Shown here piece after piece: positions 33,271 through 44,928 of a stretch of 64,000 bases of DNA (positions within the stretch are counted from its first letter, which is position 1; each line of letters starts with the position of its first letter). The notes beneath the pieces are model-generated. The model was not told the DNA's origin and did no database searches. It saw only the letters and a list, made by a program, of their open reading frames with translations. Where the stretch lies: positions 85,137,969-85,201,968 of the forward strand of contig JAQMRL010000003.1 in NCBI GenBank assembly GCA_035578175.1, written 5' to 3'. Source of the stretch: Catonia carolina. Lineage: Eukaryota; Arthropoda; Insecta; Hemiptera; Achilidae. The position numbers and the translations under genes were made by a program.

Positions 33271-33485
33271 GTGTACTATTTGATACAAAGGGGTTCAAGA
33301 CAAGCCTACTGAGTTAAGCAGTAGCGGGAAAAAATTATTGGTAAGTGATGAATTTATCATTGTTTGACTTTTTAATTTTGTGTACTATTTGATAAAATGG
33401 GGTTCATGACAAGCCTACTGAAGTAAGCAGTAACAGAAACAAATACAAATTTTTGGTGGTAAGTGATGAATTTATCATTGTGATA
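33271..33485 (+). repeat. Tandem duplication, unit ~107 bp
   Basis: GTGTACTATTTGATA.A..GGGGTTCA.GACAAGCCTACTGA through GTAAGTGATGAATTTATCATTG occurs twice in a row with small differences. No coding sense. Confidence 0.8.
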
Positions 33486-33792
33486 AACTTTTTGTTTATC
33501 AGTTTTATCTTGACATGTCCTATACTCTCTTTTGGAGTCTGCTGGATGAAAAAAAGCTACCATCCGTTGTTGGAGCTCAATGGGCTGGCTGTACAGAGGA
33601 CTCAGGCATAAGAAGTAGACATGTATATTAGCTTAAGTGTACGAGTATAATGAAAGCGTAAGTGTTAAAGCAGAGTTCTTTTCTTGTGAATGTGTTAAAT
33701 TATTCTGTATAAGTATTTTAGATTTTTAATCAGTTCGTACTTAAAATCAAATGTGTATAAATACAATAATCACTGTTTGCATTTTATATTTA

Positions 33793-34750
33793 CGAGGTTT
33801 GATCAAAAAATAACGGGAATTTTATTTTTTCTTGAAAAAAAAATGTATTTATTCATCTATATCAATTTCGTCCCCTTTGAAGTAACCCTCTTCAGATACA
33901 ATAGACTTGTGCTGGCGTTCTTTCCAATCTTAGAAGAACTTCTCCAACTCACTTTTTGGTATAGCTTTCAGCTCCTTTACTGATTCTGTTTTTATGCTAT
34001 CAGTGGTAGCAAAACGTCGTCCTTTCATGGTTCTCTTAAAACGTAGGAAGCAGGTTTTGACGTCATACCCATATACCCATTTTTCGTAACCTGTTATGAC
34101 CGTTAGTAGAAATTCTGGATCATTGTTGACTTCATTCACCAATTCTTGGGCGATATCCACTCGAATTCTTTTTTGTTCGAAATTCACTAATTTCGGAACG
34201 AAGTTTGCTGCCACGCGTTTCATACACAAAACATCCGAAAAAATTGCTTGATATGATCCAAATGATATACTGACATCATCAGCAACCTCTCTGATAGTGA
34301 TTCTACGATCTTTCAGAATCATTTTCCTCACTTCTACGACGCTGTCGTCGATTATTGATGAGCTAGGGCGTCCAGGGTGGTCGTCGTTTTTAACGTTTTC
34401 ACGGCCATTTTTGAACCGTTTGTATCACTCGTAAACTCTTGTTTTACTCATAGTAAATTCACAAAAAGCCACTGTCAACATTTCGAATGTAATACTACTT
34501 TTGATATCATTTTTCACACAAAATTTAATGCCAACTCTTTGATCCATTTTTCGGAAGTAACAAATCGCCGAGCGAGTGCAAACACGTGTACTCTTTTCAA
34601 CTACTAACAATAAACTGTACATTCAAAATGGCTGCAAATGCAAACATATGTTAGAAACAGCTGTACCAACAAGGTAAACAAAAAATTGGAAATAAGATTT
34701 ACAAAACCCGCGAAATTAAGAAATTCCTTTTATTTTTTGATTAAACCTTG
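33793..34750 (-). mobile_element. mariner element, internally deleted
   Basis: TA-flanked ends CGAGGTTTGATCAAAAAATA at 33793 and an inverse CTTTTATTTTTTGATTAAACCTTG at the right. The inverted repeats are about 30 bp. At 958 bp it retains the transposase N-terminal part and the far C-terminal part on the minus strand. Confidence 0.9.
33930..34622 (-). pseudogene. mariner transposase, broken
   Basis: The 34622-34425 frame contains MDQRVGIKFCVKNDIKSSIT and TMSKTRVYEW, the first helix-turn-helix of mariner transposases. The 34331-33930 frame contains DRRITIREVADDVSISFGSY, NFVPKLVNFEQKRIRVDIAQ and VITGYEKWVYGYD. It then jumps directly to RFATTDSIKTESVKELKAIP near the normal C-terminus. Most of the DD34D catalytic core is deleted, the first catalytic Asp (usually GDESW) reads GYEKW here, and the two N-terminal parts are out of frame. 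Inactive. Confidence 0.87.
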
Positions 34751-34752
34751 TA

Positions 34753-35563
34753 CCTATCACTAATATAGAAAGTGAATGTTAACAAATATTAAAGGTCAAG
34801 CTGATAGGCGAAACCTCTGTATAGTACAAATTCAACAAATTAGGTTAGATTGAAGTAACTTAGTAGTGGAACTTATTAGGTGTTATAAATTCAGAAAAAA
34901 GTACTTTCTAAATCCAATCAATTACTTGTCTACTCAAACAAACTCAATGATTAAAAAATAGTTTTTACTTTCACGAGCATTTTTACATGGAGAGAAAGTA
35001 CTAAAGTTGTAAATACTTTTATATGTGGATCAGTTTTTTTCCCAAAATTCTTCACGTTTCATGACCTATGTAAACCCATTTTGTTGGTCTCAGCACGCAT
35101 ACAGACGAAGTACGTATTGGTTTATGAACTATATTTTTATATTTCGGCTCTTCTTTCTTTTATATTGGGGTCAGGAAAAAAGAAAATGAAAATAGCTTTT
35201 TCTTAGTAAAAAAACCTTTAACAACTTTATGATCTATAAAAATGTTTGGTATCCAATCATTTTATGGTGCAAACATTTGGGAGGAAGTTGAGGATACGAA
35301 GGCTTATGTCGGGGGAAGAAACATCACTCCCTAGACGGATATTATGTTTATCAAAATTACATAACTAAATTGAATCCCAGGACAAAAAAAAACCGATAAA
35401 ACTTTAGTATTGAACAATTTTTTTATATTTGAAGTTCAATAGGAATTTAGAATGATTAAAAATGTTTCTTCATTTAGTAATTTTCTCCGTGAAGTGCTTA
35501 CTCCACGAATGAATTTTTGTAAGCCCATGGTTAAGGGAGATCCTCAAACATAAATACATTTTT
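34753..35563. other. No feature recognised
   Basis: AT-rich; no frame or family. Confidence 0.45.
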
Positions 35564-36707
35564 ACTTCTCTAGCTCCATATGAGAATATAGGTAAGGAAA
35601 GTAGGTCTATTGTTTTTACGTCGATTTTTTGAAATCAAGTTTTTACCGGAAATACATGTTTTGAGGCCCCTGAACCCAAAAACCATGTTTTTACGATAGG
35701 TCTATCTTTGTATAAACAAAATATCTCTAAAAAGATTAGTACACGATGTTGAAACTTGAAACTTAAGTTATGTACTATTAGAGGACTTGACACGAATATT
35801 TTCATCAAAGTTGGTCGAGAGAAAGTACTATATTCGTGTGATTTTTCACTTTTTGCAATTTTCTTAAATCCGGCTCCTACGGTTTTTAAAAAATATTCAG
35901 CTCATTGAGTACTCATTTTTGTGCTGAACAAGATAGTGAAAGCACTATTTCTGCTGAAAGGCTTGAGGAAGCTATGCTCTCGAAGTAAAAAATAGTTAAA
36001 AAAAAACTATAACTTTTATATCAAGCGTTTTTTCCTTAGTTTAGTGTCAATTAGTGATATTCTGCAGTTTTCTCACCAAAATCGGTAAGAAATGGATTTT
36101 TAAGATTGTGGCCTTAATATGCACTTTATAACAAAAGTATATATAAAGTTATAGGAATAAGAAAACCTACAACTTTTTTTGAAGTTTTTTGTACAGTCTA
36201 GTTTAGCGTCAATTAGTGACCTCTCGTATTTTTAAGTCAAACCGAGGTTGACATTCATTTTGCATCATTCATTCATAATTAAAATTAGTTATGTTTTTAT
36301 TTTACATTGTTTACTAATGAACATAGGTTATATTAATGCCCATAACGGGGAGGTGGAGTGTTAAATTAATTGCACTCGATCTATTGGTTCCAGGGATACA
36401 AAAAATAGTTCTGTTTCTTATCATATAGTCAGCCAATTATATGACTAAACTATTAAAGAACAGAAGAGGTAGAGGTGTAAAAGACACTAATCAGAGTTAT
36501 CTCCTCTGAGAATAATGAATTTCACTATACAGCCAGACCCTGTAATGAATGAAGTGAAGGTGTCATTTGCAAGGTGAAAAGTGAATGCTTTTCGGAGGGC
36601 CAGGCATGCTGATAAGTATACTCTTTCAACTCAATGAGGAAGGCATAAGTAAACCACCTCACTCCTCGTTTTTACAAGATAAACACTCGTGTGAGTGTTT
36701 CACACTA
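35564..36707 (+). repeat. MSR family copy C, interrupted by SINE-A
   Basis: Begins ACTTCTCTAGCTCC..ATATAGGTAAGGAAAGTA. It lacks a long TG run and keeps the internal monomers (TTTAGTGTCAATTAGTG and TTTAGCGTCAATTAGTGAC). SINE-A copy 7 splits it at 36337, and the terminal GTGTGAGTGTTTCACAC resumes at about 36689. Confidence 0.72.
36337..36675 (+). mobile_element. SINE-A copy 7, 3' end missing
   Basis: Starts ATGCCCATAACGGGG and ends at CTCCTCGTTTTTAC, so it lacks the last ~50 bp. It is nested in MSR copy C. Confidence 0.82.
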
Positions 36708-37086
36708 ATTTTTTATTATATAGTTTACATTATTCAACCTTGAGTGCTATGCAAATGATAAGAATAGAGGCAGGATATCGATTGCTGTATTATAAAAGAA
36801 ATGAAAATATTGGATATTGTTTAGTTAATCAGCCGGAAGACTGGTTTAAACCTCGCTAGGATTTACTAAGTAAAACGAGGAGTGCAGTGGTTTAAAATTG
36901 CCTTCCTCACTGAGTCGAAAAGTATGCTTATCAGCATGCAAGGCCTCTAAAAAGCATCTACTTTCCACCCTGCAAATGATATCTTCACTTCATTCACCAC
37001 AGACTCTGACGGTTTAATGAAATTCATTACTCTCAAAGAAGATAACTCTGATTAGTGTCATTATACCTCTACTTCTGTTCTTATTG

Positions 37087-37732
37087 CAGAGCTAAGTGTA
37101 TAAAGGTGCTATGTAACAATTTTCATAAATTGAGTTTTTGTTACTGATAAAGACGCTATGTGTATAGTAAATTATGCAAATGAGATAGAATACACTATCT
37201 CTACATTCTAAGAAAATACTAGTGGATTTATGTGCTATGTACAGCTAAATTTATGCTTTTTAGTGAATAAAAATGTTATGATTACTTGGCACTTTTCTTC
37301 CTTCATTATACAATATATTTTCGTTTTAGAATAAAACCATTTACTATTGTAATAGATATTTATCTTTATCAGCAGAAGTGTGAAGTAATGAAGTAATGTG
37401 TTTTTAATTCTTTTCAAAGAAACTTGTTCTGTGTTATTTACAGTAAAATACTGTTCGTCCTATTTCAGAGGAGAGAGTGTGTAATACAAATTTTTTAATG
37501 AATGAAGGCATTACAACCATAAGAATGTTAATAAAAAAAGTTGAGAAGTAAAGTTGAAGATGTTAAATTCAATAATATAAAATTCCATGAGGGGGCAATA
37601 ATATGCAAGTGCCAAAATGAAAGTCAGACTATTCACAAAATGATGTGATCCATCATCAATGAAAATTAGAATTTTTCATTGTATTTTTCTCAAAACTATA
37701 TTTTTGTTACATAGTGCCTTCATCCACTCAGC
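37087..37732. mobile_element. MITE inserted in SINE-A copy 8
   Basis: Left end CAGAGCTAAGTG..AAGGTGCTATGTAACAA; right end inverse TTGTTACATAGTGCCTT..CACTCAGCCC. About 645 bp, no transposase. Superfamily unknown. Confidence 0.6.
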
Positions 37733-37846
37733 CCTTCAATTGCTTTAGTTATATAATTGGCTGATCATGATATAAGAAACATAACTATTTTTTTGTAGCC
37801 CTGGAACTAGCAGATCGAGTTTAAATAATTTAACACTACACCTGCC

Positions 37847-38236
37847 TGTTGTTTAGGTCATTAGCCGAAAGGCTGGTTTGAACCTGTAGAGGTTTTACTA
37901 AGTAAAACGAGGAGTGAGGTGGTTTACCATTGCCTTCCTCGCTGAGTGGAAAAGTACGCTTATCAGCATGCCGGGCCCTCTGAAAAGCACATATTTTCCA
38001 CTCTGCAATATAAAATGACACCTTCACTTCATTTACCACAGGGTCTGGCTGTATAATGAAATTCATTACTTTCAGAGGAGATAACTCTGATTAGTGTCTT
38101 TTGCACCTCTTCCTCTTCTGTTCTTAAATGATTCAGTGATTTAATTGGCTGACTATGTGATAAGAAACAGAAATATTTATTTTAGCCCTGCAACGAACAG
38201 ATTGAGTGTAAATAACTTGACACTCCACCTGTCTGT
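37847..38236 (-). mobile_element. SINE-A copy 9, nested in copy 8
   Basis: A well-preserved minus-strand copy inserted within about 15 bp of the end of copy 8 (flanks CCTGCCTGTT and ACTGTTATGGGC are copy-8 sequence). Confidence 0.8.
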
Positions 38237-38499
38237 TATGAAATGACGTGACTGTTATGGGCATAATATTAGGCATGAAGTAAATAAATCAGGGGTGATG
38301 TTAACTATTCGAAAATACAGACAAGATTTGTGCAATAATTTCTAGTAAATGCTAGATGATCGAACACCCAATCAATGTTTATTTATAAACAAACCGGACA
38401 ACGTGGTATTGGAAAATCTCGGAAGTGATGGGCATTCCAACTTCTTTAAGAATTAGTTTATTGAGTTTGAATTTGGAAAATCCCAATCCGTGTCTTCTA

Positions 38500-39421
38500 C
38501 GAGGTGTGGCTATTAAAAACTGAGACTGACGTTGTAAAAAATTTAATTTTAATTTTATACATAATCACTTATTGTCACCTTCAATATACACTCCTTCTCT
38601 ACGCCTACAATGCTCCATGCGAATTTTCCATTGTTGAAAACAGTGCTGGAAGTCATCTTCTGTCAGCTCCTTCAGGACACGTGCCGCTTTCTCGTTTACA
38701 GCTTCCACAGACTCAAATCTTTGCCCTTTTAATGCAGATTTCACCTTAGGAAACAGGTAGAAGATAATTATATGTGATGAAACGTGGTTTTTTACTTACT
38801 TATGAACCGGAAACGAAGCGCCAATCCATGCACTGGAACAGCCGAACTTCACCGAGAGCTAAAAAAGCTCGAATGAGCAAGTGAAAAAAGCAAAGATGTT
38901 TGTTTTTTTTGGGATTGTGTACCTTCACTGGGTTCCTGAAGGTCAAACAATTAATCAATATTACTACCTTGACGTACTTTCTAAACTAGGTCAAAGAGTA
39001 AAGAAAAACGCACCGAAACGTGGAAGGACAAATCATGGGTTCTCCACCAAGACAATGCGCCAGCTCATTCAGCGTTATCTGTCAAGAGGTTCCTAGCCAA
39101 GTACAGCATCTCAGTGTTGGGACATCCATCTTATTCACCAGATCTTGCACCATGTGACTTCTACCTGTTCCCTAAGGTGAAATCTGCTTTAAAAGGGACA
39201 AGATTTGAGTCTGTGGAAGCTGTAAAAGAGAAAGCGGTATGTGTCCTGAAGGAGCTGACAGAAGATGACTTCCAGCACTGTTTTCAACAATGGAAAATTC
39301 GCATGGAGCGTTGTAGGCATAGAGAAGGAGTGTATATTGAAGGTGACAATAAGTGATTATGTATAAAATAAAAATAAATTTTTTTACAAAGTCAGTATCT
39401 TTATTTAATAGCCACACCTCG
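38500..39421 (+). mobile_element. Fold-back mariner
   Basis: TA-flanked (38498-38499 and 39422-39423). The left 264 bp (38500-38763) is an inverted copy, about 94% identical, of the right 264 bp (39158-39421). The right part contains the transposase C-terminus and 3' inverted repeat, so both ends are 3' ends and the true 5' end is missing. Confidence 0.9.
38780..39356 (+). pseudogene. mariner transposase, C-terminal two thirds, frameshifted
   Basis: Pieces in three frames: DETWFFTYLMNRKRS, then PEGQTINQYYYLDVLSKLGQ, then LHQDNAPAHSAL, then LGHPSYSPDLAPCDFYLFPK, ending EDDFQHCFQQWKIRMERC and GDNK stop. The three catalytic aspartates of the DD34D triad (DETW, HQDNAPAH, YSPDLAPCD) are each visible, but the frame is broken between them and the N-terminal DNA-binding domain is absent. 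Confidence 0.85.
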
Positions 39422-39423
39422 TA

Positions 39424-40361
39424 TAATGGTGGTCAAGCCAGAGTATACATGAATTATCATCTGAATTTTTTGTAATTGTTAATTAATAATGGTTCTCTTT
39501 CATTTTAGGAGAAAGTGAATTTTTTATTGATATTAACGATGTGAAATCATAATATGAACTTACCCATAGGCTTTTAGTTTATGTATGTACCTTAAACGCA
39601 ACGGAAATAATGGAAAATAACTAACAAAGGGTGAAAAAATTGAGCATAAAAGAAAAAGTAAAGAACAGTAAAGTGTGTTTCCACCCCACGTCTGATCTCT
39701 TCTTTCTCTGATTCTTTGATACGAGCACCTTGTGCAAAGCACATTTATTGCCACATAAAAAATGTGATTCTTTTTTATTTTTATGATTCTTAAAAGTTTT
39801 AAAAACGAAAGAATACTCTTTTTACCCATAAGGGATTCAAGGACAGCATCACATGTAAGATATCTAGTTATTAAAAACAGACGGGTTTCTTCATAATGGA
39901 TGCTCTAATGCTCTACGCAAATATCGTTTACCTAATGTATAAAAAGTCTGTAATAAGCCTTCTTTCATATTTGTTACGGATCTGGAAAAAGAAAAGGATA
40001 GGAACATATCATTAGCCTTCTTTGAGCAAAAATATCATAAAATTATACGTTCGTTTCAAAATTTAAAATTTTTTCGTTTTGTAAAACACTATCTTTAGGT
40101 TACAAATATCATATTATGTTTATTGCAGAGATTTCTTATTATGATACTCCATTATTTTTATATTTCATAATCAACAGTTGGCACAACTTATTCCAATAAA
40201 ACTCTTCCCATACTATAAATAATATTTATATTATTATTTTTAAGGTTATTATTTCCCTCTACATTTTTTCATTTTGTGTACAAACACAAGCTCGCGCGTA
40301 CACAAACAAAAGTTTGTATAACAGTTTTAATAAAATCGTTTGAACTTCAAAGGATGCATAA
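39424..40361. other. No gene recognised
   Basis: A minus-strand open stretch at 39829-39560 ends in a good splice-donor-like sequence (TATGG|GTAAGT), but the peptide is low-complexity and not recognised. Confidence 0.35.
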
Positions 40362-40995
40362 AATCTGTTGTGAAACACTCAGAAGACTTTCTCTTGCCAA
40401 TGTTAATAATGGATTATATAACTTATATTTAATCATGAGTAAACAATGTATATGAAAAACATAACCTAATTTTAATTATGAGTGAATGACGCAAAATAAA
40501 AATCAACTTCTGTAGAACTTTGAAATACGGTAAATCACTAATTGATTCTAAACTATCCTCTATAGAAATAAATGCTGGAAATAAAAGTTTTTATATTTTA
40601 TTTGCTGGAACTTTAATCATATAAATTTTTTCTCTAAAATGCACATTAAGGCAGCAATCTTAAAAAATTACCACAAGAGGACAACCTCAAGAATTTCAGC
40701 AGACTTACCCAGTTTCGATTTCAGCAGACGCTTACCCTATCTTGTAGAGATTAAAAACTATAGTAAATGAGGCGATTTGAAAGAAATCGTACAACTTTTT
40801 TTTTAAAATCGCAAAAAATGAAATATAGCACGAATAAATTAATTATTTCTGGTTGACTGATTTTTAAGAAAATGTTTATGTCGGGTCCCCTTGTGGTACC
40901 TAATTTAAATTTCAAGTCTCAACTTTGTACGGTACATTTTTGAGATATTTTGTTTACGGACACACAGAGACCTGTTTCTAGCGATTGGTTGAGCG
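40362..40995 (-). repeat. MSR family copy D
   Basis: Begins TCTGTTGTGAAACACTC..ACTTTCTCTTGCC, with a GACGCAAAATAAAAATC box, one internal monomer and the GTGAAATTTAGCAC-like block. It ends in ACACACAGAGACC with almost no repeat run. Confidence 0.72.
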
Positions 40996-41028
40996 GTAAA
41001 TAAATAAAACTTTCGTTTCAAACATTCT

Positions 41029-41172
41029 TTCTACAGAGGTAGTTTAGCGTCAGATTAAAAAAAGGTTATGTATTTCATTTTACTTTTACAAATGGTTTAA
41101 TATAGGTCATATTTCATTATTTACTTTGCTAAGAGAAAGTGGTTTGAGGGTTTCATACTAAATTTTTTTATG
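41029..41172 (+). repeat. MSR family fragment E
   Basis: Only the last ~140 bp: TAGTTTAGCGTCAGATTA..GAGAAAGTGGTTTGAGGGTTTC. Confidence 0.6.
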
Positions 41173-41250
41173 CACATTTTTTCCGAATAATCCAAACAGG
41201 TTCCCGTCCTTAGTTCGGATTCGCGTTTCGGATTTTTGTATATAATATTA

Positions 41251-43389
41251 CAGTGGAGGGTCAGTAATTCGAACTAATTGGAGTCAGAACGGTACTGATA
41301 ATCAAAAATTGTTTATATAATCAAATAAGTTATTTGATACACTACCGTAACAATGTAATATAACCTTAATGTTTAATAGGTTATTAAAGGCTAACAAAAA
41401 CTTTAGTTTAAAAAAAAACACTAATTTATTGCAAATGTAGAGTACCAAAGATTATAAAAACAAACAGAAAAATACAGAATTTCAAAACTGAATAAATTAA
41501 CGAAATGTAGCAATCGGGGAAGGGGTGCAATAGGAAAAATCTGGAGGCTAGATGAGGGTAGACTTACAATAATTTCTCACCACAGCGATTCCACGATAAA
41601 ATTTTATTGAAAACCAAATTTGATTCAAACTACAACTAATACCTTAAGCCACATACGGGCACGGTTGCCGACCACAACAGATCAATAATAACCAAATAAT
41701 CGTAGCAAAATTTTGAGCTGGTACCATACTACTAGTCCGTGGGCTAGAACCCCCGTTTTTACACTACTAATGACCGAGCATAGCCCGACCAGTTTTCTAA
41801 CACAATATTACCAAATAAACTCCAGCAAAAGTTAAATTCCAAAACAAATACAGTAAATTACAAAACAAATTCTCAAGATAAGGTTAAATCAGGCTACCAC
41901 TCATCTAAGTCCCTGTTGTGGCGGACTACTACGATAAACTCATCGTTGCACCATGAAGAGATCACTAAAATATAAAGGTAACTGATGATCAATCTTAACC
42001 AACACGTACTAAATTTAATAAGTCATAAAATGAATCTGACAACGGGTCAAATTCAATATTAGGTCCAATCTACGACCTCCAATTCCATAATCATTTTTGG
42101 ATTTAAAGCAACAAATTTCCATTAGATCTCTTCATAATACAATGATGCTACTCTATCCTTAAACATACGCCAGGGTACACTACAAATAAAAATAAAAATT
42201 ACCCATCATTAAATAATTGCCCTGGAGCGGCACTGCCCGGATTCCTAGTGGGCACAGGATAAACATATATCCGAATTCAAACATGTTTTGAACCTAACAA
42301 AACATTGTTTAATGGCAACGACACAAATCTCGTGCCAATAAAAACTCCCAAACAATGAACCAAGCGTTACCAGCCATAGGCGGTGACAATCTTTACTACA
42401 CTAAAATAATAATTAAAAACAAACTATTGGCAATAGTTGCTAAGGTAGCACAGTTAAGTACCGCCACTCCAGGTTTCAGGTAAATAAGAACTCTTAAAAT
42501 AACGGCCGGCTTAGCCAGACGGAGAGTGCAATCAGCTATATTACCACTTACCGGTAAATACCCGGGTTAGGCCCAGCCACAACAATAGGCGGGTTGGATA
42601 TCCGTGCATTTTCACTAGACCTCAATAAACTAAGTACAAGTCACTATTCACTAAAAACGTACTTCAATACATTATATAAAACATTTTACTGTTAGTAATA
42701 AAAAACTATGTACTCCGATACATCACATAAAATAGACTCACGCACAGGCTAACGACTTTTCATTACTCACACATTAGATGAACTGACTGACTACAGAACA
42801 TAAAAATCAAGAATGTCTTACATAGGCGTACATTATATGCCTGCTGATTGCACTCTGTAGGCTACTCGACAACGAAACCCGACACTTCCTGCAGTTCTCA
42901 GAACTGCATCTCTAAGCCTACAGTATCTACATGTTAATCGTAACATATAAAACTACATTATTTATAATTACTTGCTACGATTACACTTTTAATAATTTTC
43001 ATTAAAAACATTTTATTTTACTACTACAAGTTTATTTTAACTTATATCTATATCACCCATTAACTCTCGGTTCAATCCTCACTCTTACAGAAACAATCCG
43101 TTGGAAATATTTTTTAACCCACTTGTACATGGTACCCAGTAATTAAAAAAAATCTTGAATTTTCTTTTGAACCAAGAGTGAACTTCTTTTTGTAGCAACA
43201 ATATATTATCATTCTATTTAGTAACAATACTTCAGCAGCTCTTAATTCAGGCTGTTTTTCGCACCATAGCATTGCAGTTTTTAGTGCAGAAAAAGCCTAT
43301 GCATGAATAAATATGTATTTTTTCATCGATAGTGTTTCGGATAATTGATGGTTCGGATGACTGACGTTCGTATAATCAACGCTCCTATG
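41251..43389 (-). mobile_element. Decayed pogo/Tigger-like element with a nested ~1.5-kb insert
   Basis: TA|CAGTGGAGGGTCAGTAATTCGAAC at the left and the inverse of CATAGGAGCGTTGATTATACGAAC at the right, both next to TA, fit pogo-type ends. A minus-strand remnant at about 43310-43150 reads ALKTAMLWCEKQPELRAAEV followed by LLLNRM, like the C-terminal tail of pogo/Tigger transposases. The middle (about 41500-43060) differs in composition and is probably a separate insertion. Confidence 0.5.
41505..43060. other. GC-richer nested sequence, unclassified
   Basis: Contains a perfect palindrome GCAGTTCTcAGAACTGC at about 42893-42909 and a 14-bp inverted pair AGAGTGCAATCAGC (about 42525 and, inverted, about 42843). 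On the minus strand there is an AATAAA near 41605. No transposase or LTR pair was seen. Confidence 0.35.
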
Positions 43390-44870
43390 TATTTATTTAA
43401 AAGAAACTAAGCATATTTATAAAATATTGAGACGGTAGGATTTTAAATAATTGGGTGGGTTTAATTACTCAATGATTTATTCATTAGGTTTACTGAAGAT
43501 TGAATTAGCCTATTAATGGTGGAAATTCGATGGCCAGATCCATCAAAGTTAAAAATGAGAAAGTAATTGGTATTTAATTATGGTGCCAACATTTATTAAC
43601 GAATTAAAACCTTATTAATAAAAATTATAGCGTTAAAAATGATTAATGAAAGAAAGCCGTAATAAGTATAATTTGCTAAAAGATTAGAATTGAGAAGATG
43701 GAACTAAATAGACCTATATTATTACCGTTGTGGGTTTTATGTAAACACACTTTATAAATGCTTTCAAATCGTAATATTTATCAAAGAGTAGACTATCTTA
43801 CGATTGGAGGTAGACGTATTTGTACGCCACAGCCTTTATAATACTAAGAAGACGTCGACGTTAGGGAGGAGATAGGGAGTTTAGAGCAACCGCCGCCGCG
43901 ATAATCTTTCATTTTGATGAAAGGTTTCCTTTTAGAAATCGAATGAAGAAAAAGAAGGCTTTGAAATATGCCTCGCCACATTTTAACCGGGAAAGATTTC
44001 CGACCGTCTCCTCTATCGTTTCAAACCCGCAACCACCACAAACATCGCTACACTCGCAACACCATCAACAAACAGAACTTTAGCAAGCGGAGCTCCTTCT
44101 TCTTCTTCTTCTTTCAAGAATAAAGAAAAGGTGTTTTAAAGAATCAAACTAGGGTGAAGATGGAAGTGTGCTTCTGCACTTTGCACCCTAAAATGAAAGA
44201 CACCCAACTCCTCGCTTTTCATTCTTGCAGACTTAGAAACCCTTTCTGTGCAACATATTTCTTTAGAAACCCCTTTACAACTTTCATTTTACTTCATTAC
44301 ACTTTACAGGTTCGTGAACACGTTATGGTTTATTTCTTATTCTACTTGTGGAAGTAGGTATTCAAAATCATACACAGTCACCATGATTAGAATAATTATA
44401 ATGAATGCGTAATTGTATGAAAGCCTACATAACGGGTTTCTTACATTTTCATTGCTTACATCCCCCTTATTACGAAAGTATGATTTAAAGTCAATCTCTG
44501 CTTGAAAGAATAATTTTCTTTTACTTTTCCAATATAGTTTTATTTCATAAAAAAGAAAACATTTGAAGTTACACTTTCATCTACCATAACTTCTATATTA
44601 AGATAAGATGTTGTAATAAGACAAATTTACTGGACACCTGGAGTTGTTTACATTTGAGTCTATGTAAATAAATATGAATAACTCCAGCTGATTAAGATGA
44701 AATATTTAAAAATTATTTAATTCTAATAAACAAAATATGGTTACTAAGCAACTAAGAAGAAGAAAGGACTTTGGTAAATTTTTTAATGGGACGTGAAACC
44801 TGAAGAGAAGAACAAGTTTCTGTAATTATGCGTCCCATTTAGTTATTTATTATGTTGATTATACATTCAT
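43390..44870. other. No gene recognised; GC-rich island near 43840-44110
   Basis: 43840-44110 is unusually GC-rich (ACGTCGACGT, CCGCCGCCGCG) with a (TTC)n run near 44098, in an otherwise AT-rich region. A short open frame follows (44154-44357) but shows no recognisable domain. It could be a promoter or first exon; there is no direct evidence. Confidence 0.3.
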
Positions 44871-44874
44871 TATT

Positions 44875-44875
44875 A

Positions 44876-44928
<53 letters not shown>
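44875..44928. repeat. (AAT)n microsatellite
   Basis: About 17 uninterrupted ATA/AAT units. Confidence 0.95.

Larger units (their letters stand above)
36817..38252 (-). mobile_element. SINE-A copy 8, split by a MITE and by SINE-A copy 9
   Basis: The segments 36817-37083, 37733-37846 and about 38240-38252 together make one diverged minus-strand SINE-A. Confidence 0.7.

Noticed and set aside
39560..39829. Minus-strand frame ending in a strong donor-like GG|GTAAGT
   Set aside because: Phase 2 does not match the exon at 11407, and the peptide is low-complexity with no spondin similarity.
42430..42480. Mitochondrial 16S rRNA-like insert (GCTAAGGTAGCA)
   Set aside because: Only 12 bases match the conserved 16S motif and the surrounding bases do not; the match is a small self-complementary sequence.
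42552..42609. First spondin exon: ATG, hydrophobic peptide MHGYPTRLLLWLGLTRVF and a GTAAGT donor in phase 1
   Set aside because: The phase fits the exon at 11407, but it would skip ~65 residues of the domain and lies within sequence nested in a transposon relic; not enough support.
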